Positions 1 to 7,605 of a DNA stretch of 64,000 nt are shown here, in pieces (within the stretch, counting starts at the first letter, position 1; every line of letters begins with the position of its first letter). The position numbers and the translations under genes were made by a program. Origin of the DNA: Citreicoccus inhibens (GTDB lineage: Bacteria > Myxococcota > Myxococcia > Myxococcales > Myxococcaceae); NCBI RefSeq assembly GCF_019039035.1, contig NZ_JAHNZT010000006.1, forward strand, positions 186,001-250,000, given 5' to 3'. The notes below the pieces were generated by a model. The model did not search any database and had not been told where the DNA came from. It worked only from the letters and a program-made list of their open reading frames with translations.

Positions 1-485
1 CCGCGAAGGCTCCGGAGAAGAAGGACACGCCCGCTCCCACGAAGGGTGAGTCGGCGAAGGCGAGCCTCAAGGACGCTCAGGGCAAGGACGTGGGCGAGGT
101 CACCCTGGAGCAGACCCCGCACGGCGTGCTGGTGAAGGGCTCGCTGAAGAACCTTCCCGAGGGCGAGCACGCCATCCACATCCACGAGGTCGGCAAGTGC
201 GACGCGCCGGACTTCAAGACGGCGGGCGGCCACTTCAACCCCGAGAAGAAGGCCCACGGCATCCTCTCCCCCAATGGCAAGCACGAGGGTGACCTGCCCA
301 ACCTTCACGTGGGCGCCGACGGCAAGGTGTCCTTCGACTTCTTCGCCAACCAGGGCCTCACGGTCGCGTCGCTCTTTGACGCGGACGGCTCGGCCTTCGT
401 GGTGCACGCCAAGCAGGACGACTACCACACGGATCCCGCGGGCGACGCGGGCGGCCGCATCGCGTGCGGCGTGGTGGTGAAGTAA
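1..485 (+). CDS. sodC: Superoxide dismutase [Cu-Zn], 5' end missing
   Basis: The frame is open from the left window edge (first full codon at base 3), so the N-terminus and any lipoprotein or export signal lie outside. The visible part begins with a Lys/Pro/Ala-rich linker, then the Cu/Zn-SOD core. Metal ligands are recognisable: HIHE (two copper His), GGHFNP (bridging His), HG, HEGDLPNL (zinc His and Asp) and VVHAKQDDY (last copper His). The C-terminal GDAGGRIACGVV matches the conserved electrostatic-loop and disulphide region, with the partner Cys in EVGKC. The family converts superoxide to peroxide and oxygen, normally in the bacterial periplasm; the linker fits an exported protein. The stop codon is TAA at 483-485. 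The family assignment is secure; the cellular location is inferred. Confidence 0.93.
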   Translation, partial: AKAPEKKDTPAPTKGESAKASLKDAQGKDVGEVTLEQTPHGVLVKGSLKNLPEGEHAIHIHEVGKCDAPDFKTAGGHFNPEKKAHGILSPNGKHEGDLPNLHVGADGKVSFDFFANQGLTVASLFDADGSAFVVHAKQDDYHTDPAGDAGGRIACGVVVK

Positions 486-615
486 GGACGCGGTGTCGAA
501 CCTCGCCGCGCCGGAGCAAGTGCCCGGAAGGGAACGGAACCACGGTGCGGTGAGGGACTCGGCCCGCAGGAGGCGCCTACCCTGAGGCGCGAACGTCTTC
601 GCGTTGGGAGGCACC

Positions 616-1224
616 ATGCGGGTCGTCGTCGTGGGCGCCACAGGCACCATCGGTCGAGCGGTGGTCCAGGCATTGTCCAGCCGCCACGAGGTCGTCGAAG
701 TCGCCCGCAAAGGCGGGAAGCATCAGACGGACATCGCCTCGAAGGACGCGCTGGAGCGACTCTTCAAGGCGGTGGGGCCGTTCGATGCGCTCGTCTCAGC
801 GACAGGTGCCGCGGCGTTCAAGCCCCTGGTCGCGCTGAGCGACGACGACTTTCAATTCAGCCTGAGCAACAAGCTCATGGGACAGGTGAACCTCGCACGG
901 GTGGGGCTCGCGCACGTGCGTGACGGTGGCTCCATCACGCTGACGAGCGGCGTGCTCGGACAACAGCCGATGCAGGGTTCAGTGGCGGTGAGCCTGGTGA
1001 ACGCGGGACTGGAGGGGTTCACGCGCGCAGCGGCGTTGGAGATGCCGAGAAACATCCGCATCAACGTCGTGAGCCCTCCCTGGGTGGATGAGACGCTCAA
1101 AGCCTTCAACATGAAAGGCATTCCAGGAATGCCGGCTGCGGAGGTCGCCCGCGCCTATCTCGCCAGCATTGAAGGCAAGAGCACGGGTCAGGTCATCGAC
1201 GCCCGCGCGTTCGCGACTCCCTGA
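616..1224 (+). CDS. Small short-chain dehydrogenase lacking the classical Tyr/Lys pair
   Basis: A 202-residue Rossmann protein. The N-terminal VVVGATGTIG is the nucleotide-binding glycine motif of the SDR superfamily. The C-terminal part keeps the SDR order (LTSGVLG, then INVVSPPWV), but the usual YxxxK catalytic pair is replaced: the segment reads SVAVSLVNAG. This is typical of a compact bacterial SDR subfamily of about 200 residues whose substrates are unknown. The ATG at 616 is chosen over an upstream TTG at 604 because GGGAGG sits just before it. The last 37 bases overlap the 3' end of the convergent dioxygenase gene. It stands alone, with no obvious operon partner. Function beyond NAD(P)-dependent redox chemistry cannot be given. 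Confidence 0.82.
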   Translation: MRVVVVGATGTIGRAVVQALSSRHEVVEVARKGGKHQTDIASKDALERLFKAVGPFDALVSATGAAAFKPLVALSDDDFQFSLSNKLMGQVNLARVGLAHVRDGGSITLTSGVLGQQPMQGSVAVSLVNAGLEGFTRAAALEMPRNIRINVVSPPWVDETLKAFNMKGIPGMPAAEVARAYLASIEGKSTGQVIDARAFATP

Positions 1225-1970
1225 GTTTGCGCAGGGCCCGGCCCGCCAATGCGGGTGTGCCATTCGAGCCCCGCGGGCAGCTCGCACGCCGCGAACTCCA
1301 GGTGCAAGACGCGACGGTGCCGGGGCACCCGCGCCGGTGACGAGGCATGCAGGAGCAACGGCCGCATCACCAGGAGTCCTCGCGCGGACGCGAGGCAATC
1401 CTCGGCGGGCTGTTGCTCCAGCCGGGCTTGAGTCTGCACGGGCGATAGCCGCCCGTCGCGGTGCGAGCCCGGCAGCACGCGCACCGGCCCGTTGTCGCTC
1501 CCGCAGTCGTCCAGGTGCAGGCGCACGGCGACCATGGATTCCAACACTTCGGATGGAGGCTGCACACACTCCACACCGGCCTTGTGCGACCAAGGGCCAA
1601 ACCCTGGCACCTCTCTGCGCTCACGCACCGCGATGGTCAGGTCCTGATGCCAGATGACCTTCCAGTTCGACTCGGGAGTCTTGTCGAACATCAAGCCCCG
1701 CACCGCGAAGCAGTCACGTCCGAGGACGCGCTCCGCGACATCGCGCACGGGCCCCTGAAGCGCCAGCGCCTGGACCTCGGGCACGTCCTCCAAGAGGTTG
1801 CGCACACCGCCGCGTCGAGATGCATTCGAGGACGACTCAACTGACGGGAGCGCGCGGAGCAGGGACTCGACAGTTTCAGCGGAGACGGCTTCGGGGATGA
1901 GCGCGAAGCCCTCGTGCTCCAGTCGAGTCCGCCACGGCGAGGACAGCGGACCCAACACGAACTCAGACAT
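1188..1970 (-). CDS. PhyH-family Fe(II)/2-oxoglutarate dioxygenase
   Basis: A 260-residue protein of the phytanoyl-CoA dioxygenase superfamily. The iron facial triad can be read: HQD in WHQDLTIAV, and the distal His in LLLHASSPA followed by the HRRVLHLEF segment holding the 2-oxoglutarate-binding Arg. VRVLPGSHRDGR is the conserved core strand of the family. These enzymes hydroxylate or halogenate varied small molecules, and the sequence alone does not tell the substrate. Its start (ATGTCTGAG) overlaps the stop of the upstream VWA gene by 8 bases, so it is the last gene of that operon and probably translationally coupled. Its 3' end runs 37 bases into the convergent SDR gene. Confidence 0.85.
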   Translation of the reverse strand: MSEFVLGPLSSPWRTRLEHEGFALIPEAVSAETVESLLRALPSVESSSNASRRGGVRNLLEDVPEVQALALQGPVRDVAERVLGRDCFAVRGLMFDKTPESNWKVIWHQDLTIAVRERREVPGFGPWSHKAGVECVQPPSEVLESMVAVRLHLDDCGSDNGPVRVLPGSHRDGRLSPVQTQARLEQQPAEDCLASARGLLVMRPLLLHASSPARVPRHRRVLHLEFAACELPAGLEWHTRIGGPGPAQTQGVANARASMT

Positions 1971-4242
1971 AGCCAAAGCGGCGACGCGCGAACCACTCCG
2001 CGCCCAGCAGCGCGAGCAACGCCATGAGGTAGTACCAGCGGTCCCACAGGGGCTGGTCCTGCGCCCGGCCCACTTCCACCACAGGCGGGTCCAACAACGG
2101 CACGTCCGGCAAACCATCCGCAGGCAGATGGTACGCCTTGCCTCCCGTCACGCTGGCGATCTGCTCCATCAACGCGGGCCGCACCGACGCGTCCGACAGC
2201 TCGGGCCCCACGGTGCGCACCGCCACCGCGTCCTCGCCCTTGCCCAAATCCGTCTCGCCCTTCTTCGCCGAGGCCAACAGCTTGTACGGGCCGGGCGCGG
2301 GCGGCGCGAACTCCAACCGCACCACGCCATCTGGCCCCGCCGTCCCCGTCTGCACCGCCACCGGCTTTTGCGTCGCCACCGACAGCAGCTCCACGCGAAC
2401 CTGCGCGTCCTGCGCCGGCTGGTAGTCCGCCATCCGAGCCTGCACCACCACCCCCACCGGCCGCCCCGGCTCCACCGACGGAGGCTCCGCCGCGACCTTC
2501 AGCGTCGTCAGGTCCGGGTCCCTCACCAACCACCGCAGCGCATTGCCCCAGAAGCGGTCATACGCGCGGTTGGGCGAGCCATCCCGGTGCGCCGTGAACG
2601 CCCACGACCACGTCGCGTCCGTGGCCACCACCATCGAGCGCCCCCGCCCGTAATCCCAGACCGCCACCACCGGCGCGTTCTTGCCATCCGCCGTGAGGAA
2701 CGGATGGTCCATCAGCACCGTGGCGCCCGGCCGCGCGCGCGTCAGGTTCGCGCCAGGAATCGCGGGCAGCTCGGCCCATGCGCCCTCCGTGCTCGCGGCC
2801 CCCATCCCAATGGACGTCACCGGATGCCGCAACCCCTCGGGCGTCAGCCGAGGCTTGAAGGACTCCACGTTCGCCGGCCCCGCCGCTTCCACCGGCAGCG
2901 CCTCCATCAGCGTGGGCATGCTCGCGCGCCCCTCGCCCAGCACGCTGTCGCCGCCAATCATCACGAACGCGCCACCGTTGTGGATGTAGCGCTCCAGGTT
3001 GCGCTCGTACTCCGAGATGGACAGCGACGGATCCGCGTAGCCGAAGTTCTGGAAGATGACGACGTCGAACGTGTCCAGCTTCGTGTCGAAAATCTCCTCC
3101 ATCGGGAACGGGATGAGCGACAGCTCGCGGTCGTTCGTCACGCCCGGATCATCCGAGAGCGTCCGCAAGATGTAGAAGGACACCATGTCCACGTTGGCGT
3201 CCTGCCGGAGCAGCCCGCGCAGGAAGCGCTCGTCCCACGACGGACGCCCCACCACGAGCAGCACGCGCACGCGGTCCCGAATCACCTTGAGCGTGAACGA
3301 GCGGCTGTTGTTGTCGCTCACCGCCTCGTCCGGGAAGGTGGGCACCGTCACCGTGTAGACGAAGCGCCCCGTCTGGTCCGGCGTGAAGGTGAACGTGACG
3401 GGCTTCACGTCGTCGCCGGAGTCCATGCGCACCGACTTCGTCGCGACCGTCTTGCCCTCCTGGCTGAGCACCACGGGGATGTCTCGCCCAGAGAAGCCGC
3501 GCCCGTGGATGTCCACCTCCACCGTGAGCGAATTGCGCACGAAGGCGAAGTCATCGACCTTCAGCCCCTCTACCGCCAGGTCCTTCAACGCCTCACGGCC
3601 CACCAGGAACGTGGACACCGGCACGCCCAGGTCCGCCAGCGCCGCCCGAGCCCGCCCCGCCGCGCCCGCCTTCAGCTCCGCGTTGTCCGCGCCATCGCTG
3701 AACAGCAGCACGCCCGACAGCTTGCGCGAGCCCTGCCCCGCCGCGCCCACCGCGCGCAACGCCGACAAGAGGTCCGTGCTCCCCGCGCGCGCGGGCTCGC
3801 TCGCCAGCGAGGCGGGGGTCACCGGCGTCAGCTCCGGATCAAACCCGTACAGCTCCACCGTGAACCGGTCCTGCAGCGCCGCGAGCCGAGGCGCCGCCTT
3901 CTCCAGGAACGCCGCCACCTGCGCGCTGCGGGTGGGCCCGCCCGGCTCGGTGGGGAAGTTCATGGACGCGGAGCGATCCACCAGCACCGCCACGCGGTTC
4001 TTCATCCGCGCCACCTGCAGGTGACGGATGCCGGGCTCCAGCAGGAAGAACAGCGCCGCCACGCCCGCGCCCATGCGCAGCATCCACAAGAGCACGCGGC
4101 GCGCACGCGAGGGTTCGCGGCGCACGCCCCAGGCCGCCAGTCCCACGCCGAGCGCCACGCAGACACCGAGCGCCACCAGCGCCCAGGCCGGCAAGGGCGA
4201 CAGGCTGACGAGCTTCCACGCGTTGAAGGAAGGGGTGTTCAT
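1963..4242 (-). CDS. Membrane-anchored VWA-domain protein with glutamine-amidotransferase-like fold
   Basis: 759 residues. Two hydrophobic segments (about residues 10-40 and 55-80) precede a von Willebrand A domain whose metal site DRSAS fits DxSxS. A central region (DVVIFQNFGY, then an MIGGDSVLGEG segment) resembles the class-I glutamine-amidotransferase-like fold found in this family. The C-terminus has a last membrane helix followed by RRRFGYV. Such proteins sit beside DUF4159 and BatA-type genes in many bacteria and are thought to act in cell-envelope assembly or stress; no reaction is established. Start at ATG 4242, 10 bases after the DUF4159 stop. The longer frame to 4386 would overlap that gene and has no family similarity. 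Confidence 0.85.
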   Translation of the reverse strand: MNTPSFNAWKLVSLSPLPAWALVALGVCVALGVGLAAWGVRREPSRARRVLLWMLRMGAGVAALFFLLEPGIRHLQVARMKNRVAVLVDRSASMNFPTEPGGPTRSAQVAAFLEKAAPRLAALQDRFTVELYGFDPELTPVTPASLASEPARAGSTDLLSALRAVGAAGQGSRKLSGVLLFSDGADNAELKAGAAGRARAALADLGVPVSTFLVGREALKDLAVEGLKVDDFAFVRNSLTVEVDIHGRGFSGRDIPVVLSQEGKTVATKSVRMDSGDDVKPVTFTFTPDQTGRFVYTVTVPTFPDEAVSDNNSRSFTLKVIRDRVRVLLVVGRPSWDERFLRGLLRQDANVDMVSFYILRTLSDDPGVTNDRELSLIPFPMEEIFDTKLDTFDVVIFQNFGYADPSLSISEYERNLERYIHNGGAFVMIGGDSVLGEGRASMPTLMEALPVEAAGPANVESFKPRLTPEGLRHPVTSIGMGAASTEGAWAELPAIPGANLTRARPGATVLMDHPFLTADGKNAPVVAVWDYGRGRSMVVATDATWSWAFTAHRDGSPNRAYDRFWGNALRWLVRDPDLTTLKVAAEPPSVEPGRPVGVVVQARMADYQPAQDAQVRVELLSVATQKPVAVQTGTAGPDGVVRLEFAPPAPGPYKLLASAKKGETDLGKGEDAVAVRTVGPELSDASVRPALMEQIASVTGGKAYHLPADGLPDVPLLDPPVVEVGRAQDQPLWDRWYYLMALLALLGAEWFARRRFGYV

Positions 4243-4252
4243 CCGGTCGCGC

Positions 4253-5011
4253 TCAACGCCGCTTGTTGAGGATGAGGGGCAGGTGCACGGCGTCGTCCTT
4301 GTAGTCCAGGCAGAGCGCGTACATGCAGGCATTGATGCCCATGCGCAGCGCCAGCTCGCGCTGCGGCTCGCCGCCCGGGGACACATCGAACTCGTAGTCG
4401 CCGGACTCGCTGCGGCTCCACGCGCCCGCCAGGTCGTTCTGCGAGTACAGCACCGCGGCGCGCTTGCCCAGCGTGGCCGCCAGCGGCAGCGGCTTGTTCA
4501 ACAGCCGGCCGGGCGCCGCGTCCAACAGGAAGAACGACTTGAACACCACGTGGCTGGAGGGCACCTCGGCGAGCGGGCTCTGCGGCAGCACGCGCGCCAT
4601 CTCGCGGCGGAAGCTGGCGTCGAAGCCGTCCCCGTCGCTGCCGTCGTTGGCGTCCGCCAACATGAATCCACCGTACGTGAGATAGCGCCGGAGGTTGGCC
4701 ACCTCCGCGTCGGTGAGCGCCGGGAAGGCGCCGTCCCCTCCGAAGTACAGGAAGGGATACTCGAAGAGGTCAGGGCTGCCCACGGGGATGGCGCGAGCGT
4801 CCGGAACCACCTCCACGGAGGTGCGCCGCTGCAGCTCCCAGGCGATGCGTCGCAGGCCCGACAGTCGCGCGTCCCAGCGCCCCCCGTGGCGCGCCACCGC
4901 GGGGATGAAGCGCCCGCGCTCACCGAAGGCGGACGCCCCCCGGGAAAGCAGCGGGACGAGCGCGGCAGTACCGAGCAGGAGGTTTCGACGGGTCAGACGC
5001 CGCACGGGCAT
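4253..5011 (-). CDS. DUF4159 protein with Tat-type signal
   Basis: 252 residues, first gene of the leftward envelope operon. The N-terminus RRLTRRNLLLG followed by a hydrophobic stretch and RGASA fits a twin-arginine signal peptide (TRRNLLL against S/TRRxFLK), with cleavage after ASA. The mature part (YFGGDGAFPALTDAEVANLRRYL, shown in the segments YFGGDG and NLRRYL, then GGFMLADAND and RREMARVLPQ) matches the DUF4159 family, a Rossmann-like domain of unknown function usually encoded with VWA proteins. ATG 5011 is chosen because it opens exactly at the signal peptide; the frame to 5131 runs into the divergent gene. A TatB/TatC pair is encoded in this window near 52-53 kb. Confidence 0.85.
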   Translation of the reverse strand: MPVRRLTRRNLLLGTAALVPLLSRGASAFGERGRFIPAVARHGGRWDARLSGLRRIAWELQRRTSVEVVPDARAIPVGSPDLFEYPFLYFGGDGAFPALTDAEVANLRRYLTYGGFMLADANDGSDGDGFDASFRREMARVLPQSPLAEVPSSHVVFKSFFLLDAAPGRLLNKPLPLAATLGKRAAVLYSQNDLAGAWSRSESGDYEFDVSPGGEPQRELALRMGINACMYALCLDYKDDAVHLPLILNKRR

Positions 5012-5067
5012 AGCGGGCTCTATATACCGTCCGCGGGTCCCCACATTCCCTGGTATAGAGAACCGCC
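5012..5067. promoter_or_regulatory. Short divergent promoter region
   Basis: Only 56 bases separate the divergent starts. Two TATA-like hexamers face opposite ways: TATATA at 5021-5026 readable on the minus strand, and TATAGA at 5054-5059 on the plus strand, 9 bases before the ATG at 5068. I could not find a convincing -35 for either, so the elements are suggestive only. If the rightward one is used, the mRNA would be nearly leaderless. Confidence 0.35.
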
Positions 5068-5331
5068 ATGGCGAAAGGCGGACAGACGCCCCCGGGGCCC
5101 GGCTCCGAAGAGATGCGCGCGGCCTGGGCACGCAAGGACGCGGGCGACGTGGTCGGCGCCCGACGCGAGGCCGAGCGGATCCTCGCCTCCCGGCCCTCCC
5201 CCGTGGACGAAGACGAGGCCCGCGCCCTCTTGCGCGCCACGTCCACCCCGCCGTCGCTCTACCGATTCGCCGCGCTCGCCGCGGTCATCTTCGTCGTCCT
5301 GTTGCTGCTGGCGCTCACGCGCTACGCGTAG
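5068..5331 (+). CDS. Small tail-anchored membrane protein
   Basis: 87 residues, unrecognised. The first 60 residues are charged and soluble-looking, with a short helical repeat-like segment (ARREAERILASRP). The C-terminus is one hydrophobic helix (FAALAAVIFVVLLLLAL) ending TRYA, so the protein is probably anchored by its tail with the N-terminus in the cytoplasm. The next membrane-protein gene begins 14 bases downstream, which suggests co-transcription. No function is assigned. Confidence 0.72.
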   Translation: MAKGGQTPPGPGSEEMRAAWARKDAGDVVGARREAERILASRPSPVDEDEARALLRATSTPPSLYRFAALAAVIFVVLLLLALTRYA

Positions 5332-5345
5332 GGTTGGTGACGCCC

Positions 5346-6053
5346 ATGGAAGGCTTTCTCACGGCCCTCAAGGCCTATCAGACGTTCAACCCCGCCGGCT
5401 GGGTGGCCATCTATCGACTGCTGCCCATGTGGGCCGGCATCGTCGCATGTGTCGTCGGACTCGTGCTGCTGGTGGCGGGTGGCGGCCGGGCCTTCCGCGT
5501 CCTCGCCGGCCCCGTGGGCGCAATCCTCGGGCTGGTGTGGACGGGCGCCGTCACGCAGAAGCTCGGCATGGGCGAGCTGTCCCCGCAGCTGCCCACCCTC
5601 GTGGCCGCTGGCCTGATGGTCCTGGGCTTCCTCTTCCCCCCGGCCATCACCTTCGTGGGCGTGGGCATCCCCCTGGGCCTGGTGGCCGGGCAGATCGCCG
5701 GGCCCGGGGACTTCCTGCTCGGCTTCGCGCCCGGCGTCATCATTGGCGGCGTGGTGGGCGCGCTGCTGCACCGCGTGGTGAGCACGCTGGTGGCATCCGC
5801 GGTGGGCGGTTGGGTGCTCGTCATCGGCGCGCTGGCCGCGCTGCATCAGTTCAGCGGGCTCGTTGGTGCGGTGGCCAACCAACCGTGGGGCGTCATCATC
5901 GCCGCGCTGCTCTTCGCCATCGCCGGCAGCGTCTACCAGCTCGCCGTGCGCCCCTCTCCCGAGGAGGCCGAAAAGCTCCGCGCCGAGAAGGAGCGAACGA
6001 AGCTCCGGCAGGCGGAGCAGCGGGCGCTCGAAAAGCGTTGGGGGGCCAAGTAA
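5346..6053 (+). CDS. Multi-pass glycine-rich membrane protein
   Basis: 235 residues with about seven or eight hydrophobic helices rich in Gly and Ala (GIVACVVGLVLLVAGGG, VAAGLMVLGFLFPPAITF and others) and a charged cytoplasmic tail rich in Glu, Lys and Arg (EKLRAEKERTKLRQAEQ). The pattern of short glycine-rich helices resembles the DUF4203/TMEM198-like group, but I cannot confirm that. ATG 5346 follows the preceding small gene by 14 bases and is supported by the sudden start of hydrophobic coding sequence. Role unknown. Confidence 0.72.
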   Translation: MEGFLTALKAYQTFNPAGWVAIYRLLPMWAGIVACVVGLVLLVAGGGRAFRVLAGPVGAILGLVWTGAVTQKLGMGELSPQLPTLVAAGLMVLGFLFPPAITFVGVGIPLGLVAGQIAGPGDFLLGFAPGVIIGGVVGALLHRVVSTLVASAVGGWVLVIGALAALHQFSGLVGAVANQPWGVIIAALLFAIAGSVYQLAVRPSPEEAEKLRAEKERTKLRQAEQRALEKRWGAK

Positions 6054-6132
6054 CCCACCGGAGCCGTGCTTTACCTCGGAGGTCGCGGCGCGTACATTCC
6101 GCCGCCTTCCCCCCGGAAACCCTCGAGACGCA

Positions 6133-7578
6133 ATGGCCCAGGCCAGCCGCAAGGAGAAGCAGGTCGAATCCCCCGTGGAGTCGGCATCCCGCCCGCAAAC
6201 GGACGCCGCCCCCTGGCAGAAGCCCCAGGGGCTGACGCGCCGCGGGTGGGGCATCCTGGTCGGCATCGTGCTCGCCATTCAGTTCCCGCTCATCCACTAC
6301 GCGCTCCTGCGTGGGGAGGCGGACGTCACCACGAAGGTGCCGTACGAGCAGACCTTCTCCGACCCTGGCGTGGTGGCCCGGGACTTCTTCTCCACCGGCG
6401 CCTACTGGCGCGTGACGGGGGGCGAGCTGCTCGGCCCCTCGCCCAAGAACAACCCGCTGTGGCTCCAGGCGCGGCTGCCGGACGATGTCGCCATCGAGTT
6501 CGACGTCCGCTCCGAGTACCCCGAAGGCGACATCCGCGTGGAGGTCTTCGGCAACGGGCGAGACCCCTCCAGCGGCTACACGCTGGTGCAGGGCGGGTGG
6601 AACAACTCGCTGTCGGTCCTCGCGCGCAACGACATCAACGCGCCCTCCATGGAGGTTCTCAAGCGCCGCGCGGCCCGCATCGCGGAGGGCAACGGCGGCC
6701 AGGGCACGGACCTGGTGGCCACGGGCGCGTTCAAGCGCGACACCGCGGTGCGCGTGGAGGCGCGGGGCAACTCGGTGCAGGCCGGCCGCGTCTACCACTG
6801 GCGCATCGAGCGGCGCGGCACCGTGCTGCGGTGGTTCATCGACGGCGCGCTGCTGTTGGAGCTGGATGATCCGTTCCCGCTCAAGGGCTCGGGACATGAC
6901 CGGCTGGGCCTGTCCGGCTGGGAGTCGCAGCTCTTCTTCGACAACCTGCGCGTGGGCACGCCGGACAGCATGCCGGCCACCTTCGTCGCGCGGCCTCCCG
7001 CGCCGCCTCCGCCCCCCGCCGGTCCGTTCGCGGACGACTTCAACCGCGCCGAGTTGGGCGGAGCGTGGAACGTCACCGGGCCGGACGCGGTGAAGCTGGA
7101 GGATGGCGCCCTGGTCGTGGAGCACACCGCCAACCGGCCCGTGTGGCTCAAGCAGCCCCTGCCCGCCAACGCCACCGTGGAGTTCGACGCCTGGTCGGAC
7201 AGCCCGGAGGGCGACATCAAGGTCGAGGCCTGGGGAGACGGCCAGTCGTTCTACGCGGGCGACCTTCGCCTGCAGTACACCGCCACCGGCTACGTGTTCA
7301 TCTTCGGGGGATGGCGCAACACCCAGTCCGTCATCGCCCGGCAGCATGAGCACACGGCGGACCGCGCCGCGCGCGCGGGAGCGGTCGTCCAACCTGGACG
7401 GCACTATCACTTCAAGATTACCCGCCGCGGCGGCTCCCTTTCGTGGGAGATCGACGGGCAGCCTTTCCTGTCCCTCCAGGACGCGTCACCGCTGGAGGGC
7501 CCTGGCAACCAGTACTTCGGATTCTCGGGCTGGCAGACCCGCGTTCACTTCGACAATCTGAAGATCCAGCCGCTGTAA
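6133..7578 (+). CDS. Membrane-anchored protein with two LamG-like domains
   Basis: 481 residues. A basic N-terminal tail is followed by one membrane helix (GWGILVGIVLAIQFPLIHYA), so the rest should lie outside the cytoplasm. The body is an internal duplication: half one about residues 60-265, half two about 290-481, joined by a proline-rich linker. Matching landmarks are YPEGDIRVEVFGNG / SPEGDIKVEAWGDG, GGWNNSLSVLARND / GGWRNTQSVIARQH, and SGWESQLFFDNL / SGWQTRVHFDNL. The jelly-roll features fit concanavalin-like (LamG/DUF1961-type) carbohydrate-binding modules without evident catalytic residues. The gene ends 27 bases before the ketoacyl-synthase gene. A glycan-binding role is inferred from fold resemblance only. 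Confidence 0.72.
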   Translation: MAQASRKEKQVESPVESASRPQTDAAPWQKPQGLTRRGWGILVGIVLAIQFPLIHYALLRGEADVTTKVPYEQTFSDPGVVARDFFSTGAYWRVTGGELLGPSPKNNPLWLQARLPDDVAIEFDVRSEYPEGDIRVEVFGNGRDPSSGYTLVQGGWNNSLSVLARNDINAPSMEVLKRRAARIAEGNGGQGTDLVATGAFKRDTAVRVEARGNSVQAGRVYHWRIERRGTVLRWFIDGALLLELDDPFPLKGSGHDRLGLSGWESQLFFDNLRVGTPDSMPATFVARPPAPPPPPAGPFADDFNRAELGGAWNVTGPDAVKLEDGALVVEHTANRPVWLKQPLPANATVEFDAWSDSPEGDIKVEAWGDGQSFYAGDLRLQYTATGYVFIFGGWRNTQSVIARQHEHTADRAARAGAVVQPGRHYHFKITRRGGSLSWEIDGQPFLSLQDASPLEGPGNQYFGFSGWQTRVHFDNLKIQPL

Positions 7579-7605
7579 CCCCCCGAGCGGCGAAGGAACA
7601 CACCT

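Noticed and set aside
1798-4269. Very long plus-strand frame over the VWA gene (823 codons)
   Set aside because: His/Arg/Gln/Pro-rich translation without domains; it is the antisense shadow of a well-supported operon and a result of extreme GC codon bias.
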